Source: Clostridia bacterium (GTDB lineage Bacteria > Bacillota > DAOUPZ01). From it: a stretch of DNA of 64,000 nucleotides. The stretch spans positions 1 through 64,000 of the forward strand of contig DAOUPZ010000003.1 in assembly GCA_030625885.1 (NCBI GenBank), written 5' to 3'. The notes under the pieces are model-generated. The model did no database searches and was not told where the DNA came from. It saw nothing but the letters and a program-made list of their open reading frames with translations. The position numbers were made by a program, and so were the translations under genes. This document shows, piece after piece, positions 53,157 to 61,057 of this stretch (position 1 is the stretch's first letter; every line of letters starts with the position of its first letter).

Positions 53157-54794
53157 ATGAATTTGAAACGCGTAGGATTGTTGATTCTTACTATTAGTTT
53201 GTTTGTTTTTATATATTTTAACATTTTTCTTATTAATCAAAGTGAAGGTTATGATTGTATTGCTTACGCGTTCAGTCAAAGTGATCAATCTTCTTCATCT
53301 TCAACATTATTATACAGTATCGGACAATCATCCCAAGCTTCATCTCATATTGTTAGAATTTCAACACGTATTATTACTACTTTCTTTACTTTATCAGTTA
53401 TTTTTATTGGGCTCGTTATTTTTTTTGAAAACCGTAATCCATCAAAAACAGCCTCTTGGCTATTAGTGCTGGGCGTTTTCCCAATATTAGGTTTTTTTCT
53501 TTATATACTTATAGGACAAAATTTTCGAAAAAAGAAATTAGTTAAGGCAAAGAAGTTTCAAAACATTCGCTTTCTTGATAATATCGTAAACAATCAATTA
53601 GAAGCAATCGATCATAAAATGATTTTCGAAGGACAATCCAATGATATGAATCGTCGATTAATCAATTTAATGCTTAATAATGCTAGATCACCTTTTACAA
53701 TTAATAATTGTTCTTGTGTGTTACAAAATGGTGATGAAACATTTAATGAGATTATTCAATCTTTAGAAGAAGCTAAGGATCATATTCATTTAGAATATTT
53801 TATTATTAAAGATGATGAAATAGGTCGTAAAATCCAACAAATTTTAATAGAACGTGCTAGAGCAGGTGTTAAAGTTCGGCTAATCTACGATGGGGTAGGT
53901 AGTTGGCGTTTAAATGGAAATTATTTAAATCCCCTTATTCAAGCTGGTGTTGAAATTGCCTCATTTTTTCCGGCAACTTTTCCGCTTTTAAGTTCCAAAA
54001 TAAACTTTCGTAATCATCGCAAAATTATTGTGATTGATGGAAAAACAGGTTTTCTGGGAGGACTAAATATAGGGGATGAATATCTGGGTAAGAATTTAAA
54101 ATTAGGTTTTTGGCGCGATACGCATTTAAAGATTGAAGGAGAAGCAGTATATATGCTGCAAACTATTTTTCTGATGGACTGGTATTTTATTACCAAAGAA
54201 GAATTTAATGAGTTAACATTTTTCCCAAAGTTAAAACGTTATGGTGAACAACTAATTCAAATTAATGAAAGTGGCCCGGATTCTGATTGGCAATCTATTA
54301 TGCAAGCTTATTTTTATACGATTACAGCCGCACAGGAAAGGATTTATATTATAACGCCTTATTTGGTACCTGGAGAGAGTATTATGACGGCATTAAAAGT
54401 CGGGGCTCTAAGTGGTGTAGATGTACGAATTATTGTTCCTGGAAAACCTGATCATATTACAGTGTTTTGGGCATCTGTTTCCAATTTTAAAGAATTACTA
54501 GAAGCTGGGGTTAAAATATATCAATATCAAAAAGGCTTCATTCATGCTAAAACAATGGTTATTGACGGGACTGTGGCTTCAATTGGAACGGCAAATATGG
54601 ATGTCAGAAGCTTTCAATATAATTTTGAAGTAAATGCATTTTTATATGATCATCAAGTTGCTAAAAAACTTGAAAGGGATTTTTTAAATGATTTAGAAGA
54701 TAGTAAGGAAATTACATTAGAACAATATTTAAAGCGTCCCTTAATTAATAAATTTAAAGAATCTAGTGCCCGATTAATATCACCTCTCCTATAA
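53157..54794 (+). CDS. cls: Cardiolipin synthase
   Basis: 545 residues from ATG 53157 (GGTG just upstream; ATG 53145 is an alternative). Two N-terminal membrane regions (about 5-22, and two helices at 75-120 around NPSKTASWLLVLGVFPILGF), then two phospholipase D HKD motifs: NHRKIIVIDG and FIHAKTMVIDG. Condenses two phosphatidylglycerols to cardiolipin. The extracytoplasmic Ser/Gln-rich stretch near 45-60 (QSDQSSSSSTLL) between the first helices is longer than usual. Confidence 0.92.
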   Translation: MNLKRVGLLILTISLFVFIYFNIFLINQSEGYDCIAYAFSQSDQSSSSSTLLYSIGQSSQASSHIVRISTRIITTFFTLSVIFIGLVIFFENRNPSKTASWLLVLGVFPILGFFLYILIGQNFRKKKLVKAKKFQNIRFLDNIVNNQLEAIDHKMIFEGQSNDMNRRLINLMLNNARSPFTINNCSCVLQNGDETFNEIIQSLEEAKDHIHLEYFIIKDDEIGRKIQQILIERARAGVKVRLIYDGVGSWRLNGNYLNPLIQAGVEIASFFPATFPLLSSKINFRNHRKIIVIDGKTGFLGGLNIGDEYLGKNLKLGFWRDTHLKIEGEAVYMLQTIFLMDWYFITKEEFNELTFFPKLKRYGEQLIQINESGPDSDWQSIMQAYFYTITAAQERIYIITPYLVPGESIMTALKVGALSGVDVRIIVPGKPDHITVFWASVSNFKELLEAGVKIYQYQKGFIHAKTMVIDGTVASIGTANMDVRSFQYNFEVNAFLYDHQVAKKLERDFLNDLEDSKEITLEQYLKRPLINKFKESSARLISPLL

Positions 54795-54823
54795 GTATAT
54801 AAGATAATTTTTTTTATAAACCC

Positions 54824-54852
54824 TTGACTATTGCTTATGATTTTGTTATAAT
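54824..54852 (+). promoter_or_regulatory. Promoter of the Cys-Leu tRNA unit
   Basis: TTGACT (54824-54829), 17 bases, TATAAT (54847-54852), with TGT before the -10, so also an extended -10. Starts 32 bases before tRNA-Cys. Confidence 0.85.
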
Positions 54853-54883
54853 AAATTTCGTCGGTAAGAAAGTTAATATTAAT

Positions 54884-54958
54884 GGCGCCATAGCCAAGTG
54901 GTAAGGCAGAGGACTGCAAATCCTTTATTCCCCAGTTCAAATCTGGGTGGCGCCTCCA
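54884..54958 (+). tRNA. tRNA-Cys (anticodon GCA)
   Basis: 75 bases with encoded CCA; GGCGCCA pairs with TGGCGCC, anticodon loop CTGCAAA. Confidence 0.96.
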
Positions 54959-54964
54959 TAATGT

Positions 54965-55053
54965 GCCGGGGTGGCGGAACTGGCAGACGCACGGGACTTA
55001 AAATCCCGCGAGGCTTACCCCTCGTACCGGTTCGATTCCGGTCCTCGGCACCA
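54965..55053 (+). tRNA. tRNA-Leu (anticodon TAA)
   Basis: 89 bases with a long variable arm (GCGAGGCTTACCCCTCG) and encoded CCA; anticodon loop CTTAAAA. Six bases after tRNA-Cys. Confidence 0.96.
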
Positions 55054-55059
55054 ATCTTT

Positions 55060-55084
55060 TAACGTTTTGACGTTATTTTTTTTT
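55060..55084 (+). terminator. Terminator after tRNA-Leu
   Basis: Short stem TAACG/CGTTA followed by nine T. May be partial, since tRNA-Val follows 16 bases later. Confidence 0.55.
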
Positions 55085-55100
55085 CATTATAATGATATAT

Positions 55101-55176
55101 GAGAGCATAGCTCAGTAGGGAGAGCGCTACCCTGACACGGTAGAGGTCACAGGTTCGAACCCTGTTGTTCTCACCA
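55101..55176 (+). tRNA. tRNA-Val (anticodon GAC)
   Basis: 76 bases with encoded CCA; GAGAGCA pairs with TGTTCTC, anticodon loop CTGACAC. It lies after a weak terminator, with TATAATGATATAT just upstream that may serve as its own -10. Confidence 0.95.
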
Positions 55177-55186
55177 TAAGAAGATT

Positions 55187-55213
55187 AGATAGGTTAAACA
55201 CCTATCTTTTTTT
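55187..55213 (+). terminator. Terminator after tRNA-Val
   Basis: AGATAGGT pairs with ACCTATCT, followed by seven T. Confidence 0.8.
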
Positions 55214-55301
55214 GATGTTAAAACACATTCGAAAAAATAGCAAGTTAGTATGCTCGGATATTTGACTTGGTATTTTATCTCATAAGACTAAGGAGAAAAT
55301 A

Positions 55302-56042
55302 ATGAAAACACCATTTATTCCGGAAGATCGTGTTCGTTTGATTGCTATTGACAGTAGATATGTGGATTCGCCTATTGCGAGCGCCATAAAAAAGTTAGGC
55401 ATAAAGCTTTTCCCTGTTTACCCATGCCAAGATACCTATCAATCTATTAACTGTCATCCGGATATTCAATTTCATCCATTGGATGAGAAAAATATCATTG
55501 TTGCTCCAAATGCTCATCCAAGAAACATCCAAGGCTTAAAGGATTTAAAATTTAATATCATTGTTGGCAAAACACCTGTTGGGGCTGCTTATCCTCAGAA
55601 CATTTGTTATAATGTGGGACGTATTGGCAGGTATGCCTTTCATGATTTCCGATATACAGATCCTATTTTAATAATGGAATTAAAAAAGAGGCAAATAAAA
55701 CTAATTCAAGTAAAACAAGGCTACACGAAATGTTCAATGGCGATATTAAATCATAATACCTTTGTTACACAAGATAGGGGTATATATAGAGCTGCGATAA
55801 GTAACGGACTAGAAGCACTTCTCATGTCTCCAGGGGGTATTGAACTTCCGGGACACCCCTATGGGTTTATTGGAGGAGCGACAGGGCTTATAGGAGAAAA
55901 TGAACTTGCCATTACTGGCTCTTTGAAAAATCATCCAGATGTTACTTTCTTAGAAAACTTTGTTAATAATCATAATATTAAACTGTTAGCACTAACAAAT
56001 AACCCATGTATAGATATTGGATCTTTGATCTATCTAAAATAA
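55302..56042 (+). CDS. DUF6873 family (GME fold) protein
   Basis: 246 residues. Segments VRLIAIDSRYVDSPIA, VAPNAHPRNI, CYNVGRIGRYAFHD and GFIGGATGLIGENE resemble clostridial DUF6873 proteins, predicted to adopt the guanidino-group-modifying-enzyme fold of amidinotransferases and agmatine deiminases. The typical catalytic Cys of active members would lie near the C-terminus, and NNPCIDIGS offers one; activity is unproven. AAGGAGA precedes the ATG. Confidence 0.7.
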   Translation: MKTPFIPEDRVRLIAIDSRYVDSPIASAIKKLGIKLFPVYPCQDTYQSINCHPDIQFHPLDEKNIIVAPNAHPRNIQGLKDLKFNIIVGKTPVGAAYPQNICYNVGRIGRYAFHDFRYTDPILIMELKKRQIKLIQVKQGYTKCSMAILNHNTFVTQDRGIYRAAISNGLEALLMSPGGIELPGHPYGFIGGATGLIGENELAITGSLKNHPDVTFLENFVNNHNIKLLALTNNPCIDIGSLIYLK

Positions 56043-56134
56043 AATAAAATATCTTCCTTTTTGCTGCATCTGTATACAAAATTTTTCTTAAACATATAAT
56101 AGCTATTAAAGATGCTGAAAAGGAGGACGAAATA

Positions 56135-57031
56135 ATGGAATCCATCATTATTGGTACTACATGTCATGCAAAAGAGATAAAGGAAAAACTACAGTATAAT
56201 TTCTCGGATTATGATGATATAAAAATTGTAACCCAAGAAAATAGTAAAGGGAATTTAACATTTGTTGAATGTACTTTAGATAATAAAATTAATTCCATTC
56301 CTTCTGATTATCAAAGAAGTATTTTTCGCTATTATGTGTCTAACGCAGTTTCTGATATTATCATTGATAATTTGGAAGATTATCTCATTCAAAAAATCAT
56401 CTCACAGGATTATTGCTATTTAAGCCCTTTAGATCAGGAGACGATTGTTAAATATACCTATAACAATCTCAATAAGTCATTCGAATATCCTTGTACATCT
56501 CAAAATACTAAAAATCTTATATCTCTAATTAAAAGGAAAAAGAAAATATTATCAAAGGTATTAGAATATTTAGATGATAGTAATCAATTGATTTTAGAAG
56601 GTTTTGTGAGTTTTCGTCTTAAAGAATATATTGAAGAACTTCGAAGCGCTATTGAGAATTCAGCACAGTCTTATAAAGTTGAACAAGAATATGAAGAATT
56701 CATCCAGTTATTAAAGTACTTTGTTGATATTCAGGAACCCAAAATAGATGAAGTTAACGTCATTATGAAAGAGAATGGTTCATTTCAACTTTTTGATGAT
56801 CAAATGAAGACTATAGATGAAGAATATTTAAAGGATTTTATCTATGATATGATCGATCAAGATATTAATTTTGAAGATTTACTCATCAGCATATTAATTA
56901 CAATTGCACCTCGCGTTATTGTCTTGCACATCAAACCGCATCAAAAAGAACTGGAAATTATTAATACCATTCGTAATGTCTTTAGTGGGCGTGTTTTTAT
57001 TTGTGAAGGGTGCCCTATGTGTCGATTATAA
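56135..57031 (+). CDS. ytxC: Putative sporulation protein YtxC
   Basis: 298 residues, soluble, Glu/Asp/Ile-rich with several helical stretches. Segments YYVSNAVSDIIIDNLEDYLI, FVSFRLKEYIEELRSAIE and QEYEEFIQLLKYFVDIQ fit the YtxC family of spore formers; function is unknown. The C-terminal RVFICEGCPMCRL holds two Cys pairs that could bind metal. AAGGAGG precedes the ATG. Supports an endospore-forming host. Confidence 0.8.
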   Translation: MESIIIGTTCHAKEIKEKLQYNFSDYDDIKIVTQENSKGNLTFVECTLDNKINSIPSDYQRSIFRYYVSNAVSDIIIDNLEDYLIQKIISQDYCYLSPLDQETIVKYTYNNLNKSFEYPCTSQNTKNLISLIKRKKKILSKVLEYLDDSNQLILEGFVSFRLKEYIEELRSAIENSAQSYKVEQEYEEFIQLLKYFVDIQEPKIDEVNVIMKENGSFQLFDDQMKTIDEEYLKDFIYDMIDQDINFEDLLISILITIAPRVIVLHIKPHQKELEIINTIRNVFSGRVFICEGCPMCRL

Positions 57032-57082
57032 GAAGAATTGCAAAACAATAACCCAAAAAAGATAATTATTTCAAATTAATGC

Positions 57083-57111
57083 TTGTATTATTCGTGACTC
57101 TATTGTATAAT
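57083..57111 (+). promoter_or_regulatory. Promoter of tRNA-Sec
   Basis: TTGTAT (57083-57088), 17 bases, TATAAT (57106-57111), 22 bases before the tRNA. Confidence 0.75.
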
Positions 57112-57133
57112 AGAGTTTGTCGAGTTAATATTT

Positions 57134-57231
57134 GGGGGTGGTTGGGTGACTGGTGTGCCCTCTGGACTTCAAATCCAGTATCGGGTGTTAAGAGCATCCG
57201 AGGTGGGTTCGATTCCCACACATTCCCGCCA
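57134..57231 (+). tRNA. selC: Selenocysteine tRNA (anticodon TCA)
   Basis: 98 bases with encoded GCCA end. The extended acceptor (GGGGGTG with CATTCCC, two G-U pairs), a long D arm, anticodon loop CTTCAAA and a long variable arm (CGGGTGTTAAGAGCATCCG) are the marks of tRNA-Sec, charged with Ser and converted by SelA. It stands 200 bases before selB. The glycine reductase proteins encoded at the left edge are expected clients. Confidence 0.95.
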
Positions 57232-57247
57232 TTTATATTTTTGATAA

Positions 57248-57281
57248 GAAAACTGCAAGCATCATTGTAGTTTTTTTTTTT
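57248..57281 (+). terminator. Terminator after tRNA-Sec
   Basis: AAACTGCAA pairs with TTGTAGTTT (one G-U), followed by ten T. Confidence 0.75.
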
Positions 57282-57431
57282 CTATTTAGCCCTAAGGTAT
57301 ATTAAAAAAATAAGACTAATATAATTTGCGTTGTTACTCTATACTATAAGTGTACTTATAAAGAATAAATATATCGTTTATAATGAAGATTTTACATTAA
57401 AGATTGGAAATGTAAATACTGGAGGGATAAT

Positions 57432-59339
57432 ATGAAACATGTGGTAATGGGTACTTCTGGCCATGTTGATCATGGAAAAACGACGTTAATAAAAAGGCTT
57501 ACAGGTATTGATGCAGACCGATTAAAAGAAGAGAAAAAAAGAGGTATGACAATTGAGCTCGGTTTTGCTCCATTGGAACTGCCAGATGGAAGAACACTAT
57601 CTATCATTGATGTTCCAGGGCATGAAGGATTAATAAAAACCATGGTGGCCGGTGCCAGCAGTATTGACTTTGTCCTCATGGTTATTGCTGCAGATGAAGG
57701 GGTTATGCCTCAAACAATAGAACATCTTAAAATTCTTTCACTTCTAGAAGTTAAAAGAGGAATTATTGCACTTACTAAAATGGACCTTGTCGATGAAGAA
57801 TGGCTGGAATTGGTTATGGCAGATGTTCAAGATACCGTTCAGGGAACTTTTTTAGAAGATGCACCTATAATCCCAGTTTCGTCTCAAACAGGTCAAGGAT
57901 TAGATGAACTGACAAATGAGATCATTTGCTTAACCAAACAGGCTGAAGAGGAAAAATCAGGCGAGTTTTTCCGCATTCCCATTGACCGCGTCTTTACCAT
58001 TTCGGGTCATGGAACCGTTATTACCGGAACATTACTGGGTGGTAAAGTGGCAAAAGGAGATACTGTACAAATGATGCCATCCCAAAAAGTTGCTCGCGTC
58101 AGAGGGGTACAAGTTCATGGTAAACCAGTAGAGGAAGCTGTTTCGGGTGATCGTTGTGCTTTGAACTTAGGCGGCATACAAAAAGAAGATATTGAAAGAG
58201 GGGAGTTTGTTGTTTTTCCCAATGTATTAGAAGCTACGCGGCTATTAGATGCCAGTTTACTTGTTGTGGATGATCAAGTTTCTTTGAAGCACGGGCAACG
58301 CGTTCGAATACATATAGGTACTTCTGAAGTAATGGGAAAAATCCGTATGATTGGAAAGGATCAGATGGAAGAGGGAGAAAGGGGATATGTTCAACTTAGA
58401 ACAGAAGAACCGATTGTTGCAATCCGGGGGGATCGATACATCTTGAGATTTTATTCCCCTATGCGAGTTATTGCCGGGGGAAAGATACTTAACCATCACG
58501 TACCCAACCGCTCCCGTTTTTCTGAAAAAACACTTGAAATACTTGAAATTGAATCAAAAGGTAAACCGCAAGAACTGATCTCTTTAGCTTTTTTAAATCA
58601 TCCCATGTCCAGTGAACAATTGATCCAGTCTACATTTCTCTCAAAGAATGCGGTAGAAAAGTCCTTAAATGATCTTGAAGTATCCGGCAAAGTGCTTTAT
58701 TTTCCATCTATAATAAAATGGTTTCCAGTGGAGAATTATGAAATTTTATCTTCCCATATTATTGATATAGTGGGTAAGTATCATAAAGCCTATCCTTATC
58801 GTGATGGGATTGAAAGGGAAGAAATTAGAAATAAATTGTTTGAGAAATGGGAAATAAAAGATTTTAATGCGTTCATTGATAAGATGTCTGAAAAAGGTTT
58901 AATTGCACAAAAAAATAATATTATTTTTGATCCCAAAAAGAAACAATCTGGTGAATTATTGACGAGTAAAAATACTCAGGCTATTCTAAAAATGTATCAA
59001 TCAGAGGGTGTTATGCCGCCTTCTTTAAATAAATTATCAGAAGAATTAAATTTAGAAGAAAAAGAGATTATAGACATTCAGAATTTTCTATATAGAGAAG
59101 GTCATCTAGTTGGGAACAATAAAAATGTGTTATTTCATTCTGATGTTATGATTCAAATAAAAAATACCGCAAAGAAAATCCTGAATGAAGAGGGCGAGTT
59201 AACAGTTGGAAACTTTAGAGATCAAATTAGCAGCAATCGTCAGAACACAATAGCAATTTTAGAATATTTCGATACCATCGGTTTTACTAAACGCAAAGAG
59301 AATGTTCGTATAAAAGGATCAAAATTCTCGGATTGCTAG
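57432..59339 (+). CDS. selB: Selenocysteine-specific translation elongation factor SelB
   Basis: 635 residues. GTPase domain: GHVDHGKT at 10-17, DVPGHE and TKMD (in place of NKXD), then beta-barrel domains and a C-terminal half of winged-helix repeats (about 390-635) that bind the SECIS hairpin in mRNA. Delivers Sec-tRNA to in-frame UGA. GGAGGG precedes the ATG. Neighbouring tRNA-Sec and trxA match its role; selA and selD are not in the window. Confidence 0.97.
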   Translation: MKHVVMGTSGHVDHGKTTLIKRLTGIDADRLKEEKKRGMTIELGFAPLELPDGRTLSIIDVPGHEGLIKTMVAGASSIDFVLMVIAADEGVMPQTIEHLKILSLLEVKRGIIALTKMDLVDEEWLELVMADVQDTVQGTFLEDAPIIPVSSQTGQGLDELTNEIICLTKQAEEEKSGEFFRIPIDRVFTISGHGTVITGTLLGGKVAKGDTVQMMPSQKVARVRGVQVHGKPVEEAVSGDRCALNLGGIQKEDIERGEFVVFPNVLEATRLLDASLLVVDDQVSLKHGQRVRIHIGTSEVMGKIRMIGKDQMEEGERGYVQLRTEEPIVAIRGDRYILRFYSPMRVIAGGKILNHHVPNRSRFSEKTLEILEIESKGKPQELISLAFLNHPMSSEQLIQSTFLSKNAVEKSLNDLEVSGKVLYFPSIIKWFPVENYEILSSHIIDIVGKYHKAYPYRDGIEREEIRNKLFEKWEIKDFNAFIDKMSEKGLIAQKNNIIFDPKKKQSGELLTSKNTQAILKMYQSEGVMPPSLNKLSEELNLEEKEIIDIQNFLYREGHLVGNNKNVLFHSDVMIQIKNTAKKILNEEGELTVGNFRDQISSNRQNTIAILEYFDTIGFTKRKENVRIKGSKFSDC

Positions 59340-59344
59340 AATAT

Positions 59345-59380
59345 AAAAAATCTTACCAATTAGAGTTGGTAAGATTTTTT
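59345..59380 (+). terminator. Intrinsic terminator after selB
   Basis: AAAAAATCTTACCAA pairs perfectly with TTGGTAAGATTTTTT over a 6-base loop. Confidence 0.85.
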
Positions 59381-59412
59381 ATTACGATATATTTAAATAT
59401 TTAATAAAACCA

Positions 59413-59441
59413 TTGACTTTATTAATATATCGTAATATAAT
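59413..59441 (+). promoter_or_regulatory. Strong promoter of trxA
   Basis: TTGACT (59413-59418), 17 bases, TATAAT (59436-59441); near-consensus sigma-A promoter 52 bases before the GTG start. Confidence 0.85.
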
Positions 59442-59492
59442 AATAAATAGCGATAGAGTTAATTTTTATAAATACTTCAGGAGGTGTATTTC

Positions 59493-59813
59493 GTGAGTAT
59501 TGTTCACGTTAATGAAAGTAATTTTAAACAAGAAGTACTGGATGATAAGGGTGTCGTGTTAGTCGATTTTTGGGCAACCTGGTGTGGTCCTTGTCAAATG
59601 CTTGGACCCGTATTAGAAGAATTAGCAACTGATTTTGAAGGAAGATTAAAAATATGTAAAGTTGATGTAGATGAAAATCAGCAGCTTGCTTCTCAATTTC
59701 AAGTTTTTAGTATTCCAACAATGATTATTTTTAAAGACGGTAAACCAGTAGATCAAATGGTTGGGTTTTCCCCAAAACCTGTGCTTTCAGCTAAATTAGA
59801 AAAGCAATTATAG
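59493..59813 (+). CDS. trxA: Thioredoxin
   Basis: 106 residues from GTG 59493, six bases after AGGAGGTG; an upstream in-frame GTG overlaps that site. Active-site W30-C-G-P-C34 within VDFWATWCGPCQMLGP, and the cis-proline region FSIPTMIIFKDG. Reduces disulfides; in glycine-reducing clostridia thioredoxin also donates electrons to the reductase, but the trx genes usually lie in the grd operon. It is driven by its own strong promoter here. Confidence 0.96.
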   Translation: MSIVHVNESNFKQEVLDDKGVVLVDFWATWCGPCQMLGPVLEELATDFEGRLKICKVDVDENQQLASQFQVFSIPTMIIFKDGKPVDQMVGFSPKPVLSAKLEKQL

Positions 59814-59837
59814 GAAAAACGACTAACGTCGTTTTTC
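59814..59837 (+). terminator. Hairpin terminator after trxA
   Basis: GAAAAACGAC pairs with GTCGTTTTTC around TAAC, starting right after the stop codon. Confidence 0.7.
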
Positions 59838-59876
59838 GGCAGGTAGCAAACAGCAGGTAGTAGGTAGGAAAAGATT
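59837..59876. repeat. GCAGGTA-type intergenic repeat after trxA
   Basis: CGGCAGGTAGCAAACAGCAG followed by GTAGTAGGTAGGAAAAGAT. Matches the copy after ndk in 27 of the first 32 bases or so by eye, and like it begins at the last base of a terminator stem. Confidence 0.7.
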
Positions 59877-59940
59877 TAAATAATAAAACCATTTCTAAAA
59901 GATAAAAAGGCTTATAAATAGTGCATTTCAGACATTTCAA

Positions 59941-59987
59941 AAAAGAGGAAGATTAACATAATTTGATTATGTTAATCTTCCTCTTTT
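59941..59987. terminator. Bidirectional terminator between trxA and the recombinase
   Basis: AAAAGAGGAAGATTAACATAA pairs with its complement ending at 59987, 5-base loop. A flanks on one side and T on the other let it act on both strands. The right arm contains the last four sense codons and stop of the recombinase gene. Confidence 0.85.
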
Positions 59988-60871
59988 AAGTATTGGGATA
60001 AAGGATGACGTCGTGCTAAATCCTGTAATTCCTTTTGCTCAATGTGAGTATATACCTCGGTTGTTAAAGAAGTACTGTGGCCTAACCATTCCTGAACTTC
60101 CCGTAAAAGACCTTCTTTTTGCAACATGGTTGCGCAAGTATGACGTAATTTATGTGGGGTTACTTCTTTTTTAATACCACAGTTTGTTGCATATTGCTTA
60201 ACCAGACGTTGCACACTACGTACAGAAAGACGTGTTTTCTTCGTAGAAATAAATAAAGCAGGATTATTTTTGACATAGGGACGCTCATCCATGTAGCGTT
60301 CTAATAAGAGAATGGCTTCATAAGCTATGGGAACTAAGCGTTGCTTATTTCCTTTACCGGTCACTCTTAAATTTTCACTAGCCAGATCGACGTCTCTTAA
60401 ATTTAAACCCACCAATTCAGAAACTCTTAGACCACAATAGAGTAGTAAAGCTATTATAGAACGGTCACGCACCTCAAATTTGGTGCCTTCTGGCGCCTTT
60501 AAAAGCTTCTCAGACTCGTCTAGAGATAAATAGACAGGTAATCGTTTAGGAAGTGTAGGAATCTCAAAATTAATGGCGGGATTTTTTTCCAATAATTCTA
60601 ACTTAGTTAATGCGTTGAAGAAGGATTTAATCGTAGAAACTTTACGGGCTGTTGCAAAGGGAGAATTATGAAGTGATTTTTTCGTAAAAGCAGAAAATGA
60701 AACAAGATGTTCTAATGTAATTGCATCAACTGTGGTAATATCATAAGTATCGTTTAAATAAGCACAAAAAATATTCATATCTACTTCATAAGCTTTAACA
60801 GTACCAGGAGAATATTGTTTATAATCTTTTACATACCATAAGAATTTTTCTTTGGCAGGGAGTAAATCCAT
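59972..60871 (-). CDS. Tyrosine recombinase, XerC/XerD family
   Basis: 299 residues from ATG 60871 (the frame continues upstream for 41 codons, but 299 is the normal length and MDLLPAKEKFLWYVKDYKQY starts a SAM-like core-binding domain). All catalytic residues are visible: R149 (CGLRVSEL), K173 or K176, H240 and R243 (HKLRHT), H265 (LGHS), Y274 (VYTH). Resolves chromosome dimers or acts in another site-specific exchange. No mobile-element partner is nearby, so a chromosomal Xer role is likely. Two DnaA boxes and a palindrome lie upstream. Confidence 0.9.
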   Translation of the reverse strand: MDLLPAKEKFLWYVKDYKQYSPGTVKAYEVDMNIFCAYLNDTYDITTVDAITLEHLVSFSAFTKKSLHNSPFATARKVSTIKSFFNALTKLELLEKNPAINFEIPTLPKRLPVYLSLDESEKLLKAPEGTKFEVRDRSIIALLLYCGLRVSELVGLNLRDVDLASENLRVTGKGNKQRLVPIAYEAILLLERYMDERPYVKNNPALFISTKKTRLSVRSVQRLVKQYATNCGIKKEVTPHKLRHTCATMLQKEGLLREVQEWLGHSTSLTTEVYTHIEQKELQDLARRHPLSQYLKEED

Positions 60872-60897
60872 TGTATTCACCGTCCTAATTGGAAATG

Positions 60898-60918
60898 TTA
60901 TCCACATTTTTATCCACA
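60898..60918. promoter_or_regulatory. Two perfect DnaA boxes upstream of the recombinase gene
   Basis: TTATCCACA at 60898-60906 and again at 60910-60918, same orientation, 12 bases start to start. Each equals the consensus DnaA box. They sit 27-47 bases before the recombinase ATG. Confidence 0.65.
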
Positions 60919-60934
60919 AAAGTGTATTCCGCCT

Positions 60935-60964
60935 AATGTCGCTAAATACAATTTTCGCGACATT
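60935..60964. promoter_or_regulatory. Palindromic site upstream of the recombinase gene
   Basis: AATGTCGC (60935-60942) and GCGACATT (60957-60964), perfect 8-bp arms with a 14-base AT-rich centre. It could be an operator, or a site for the recombinase itself; the dif-type spacing of 6 bases is not matched. Confidence 0.5.
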
Positions 60965-61020
60965 GTAGTTTCTGTTTATAGCTTCTCTCATCAAGTTAAT
61001 TTATCCTGCCTTAAATTTAA

Positions 61021-61057
61021 ACTTTTGATAATAAAATAATATTTTATTATCAAAAGT
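61021..61057 (-). terminator. Intrinsic terminator of the flavin dehydrogenase cluster
   Basis: ACTTTTGATAATAAAAT pairs perfectly with ATTTTATTATCAAAAGT over 3 bases, touching the stop codon of the last gene of the - strand cluster. Confidence 0.7.

Noticed and set aside
60872-60994. 41-codon N-terminal extension of the recombinase
   Set aside because: The extension covers the DnaA boxes and part of the palindrome, gives a protein longer than the family norm, and the ATG at 60871 begins the conserved domain.
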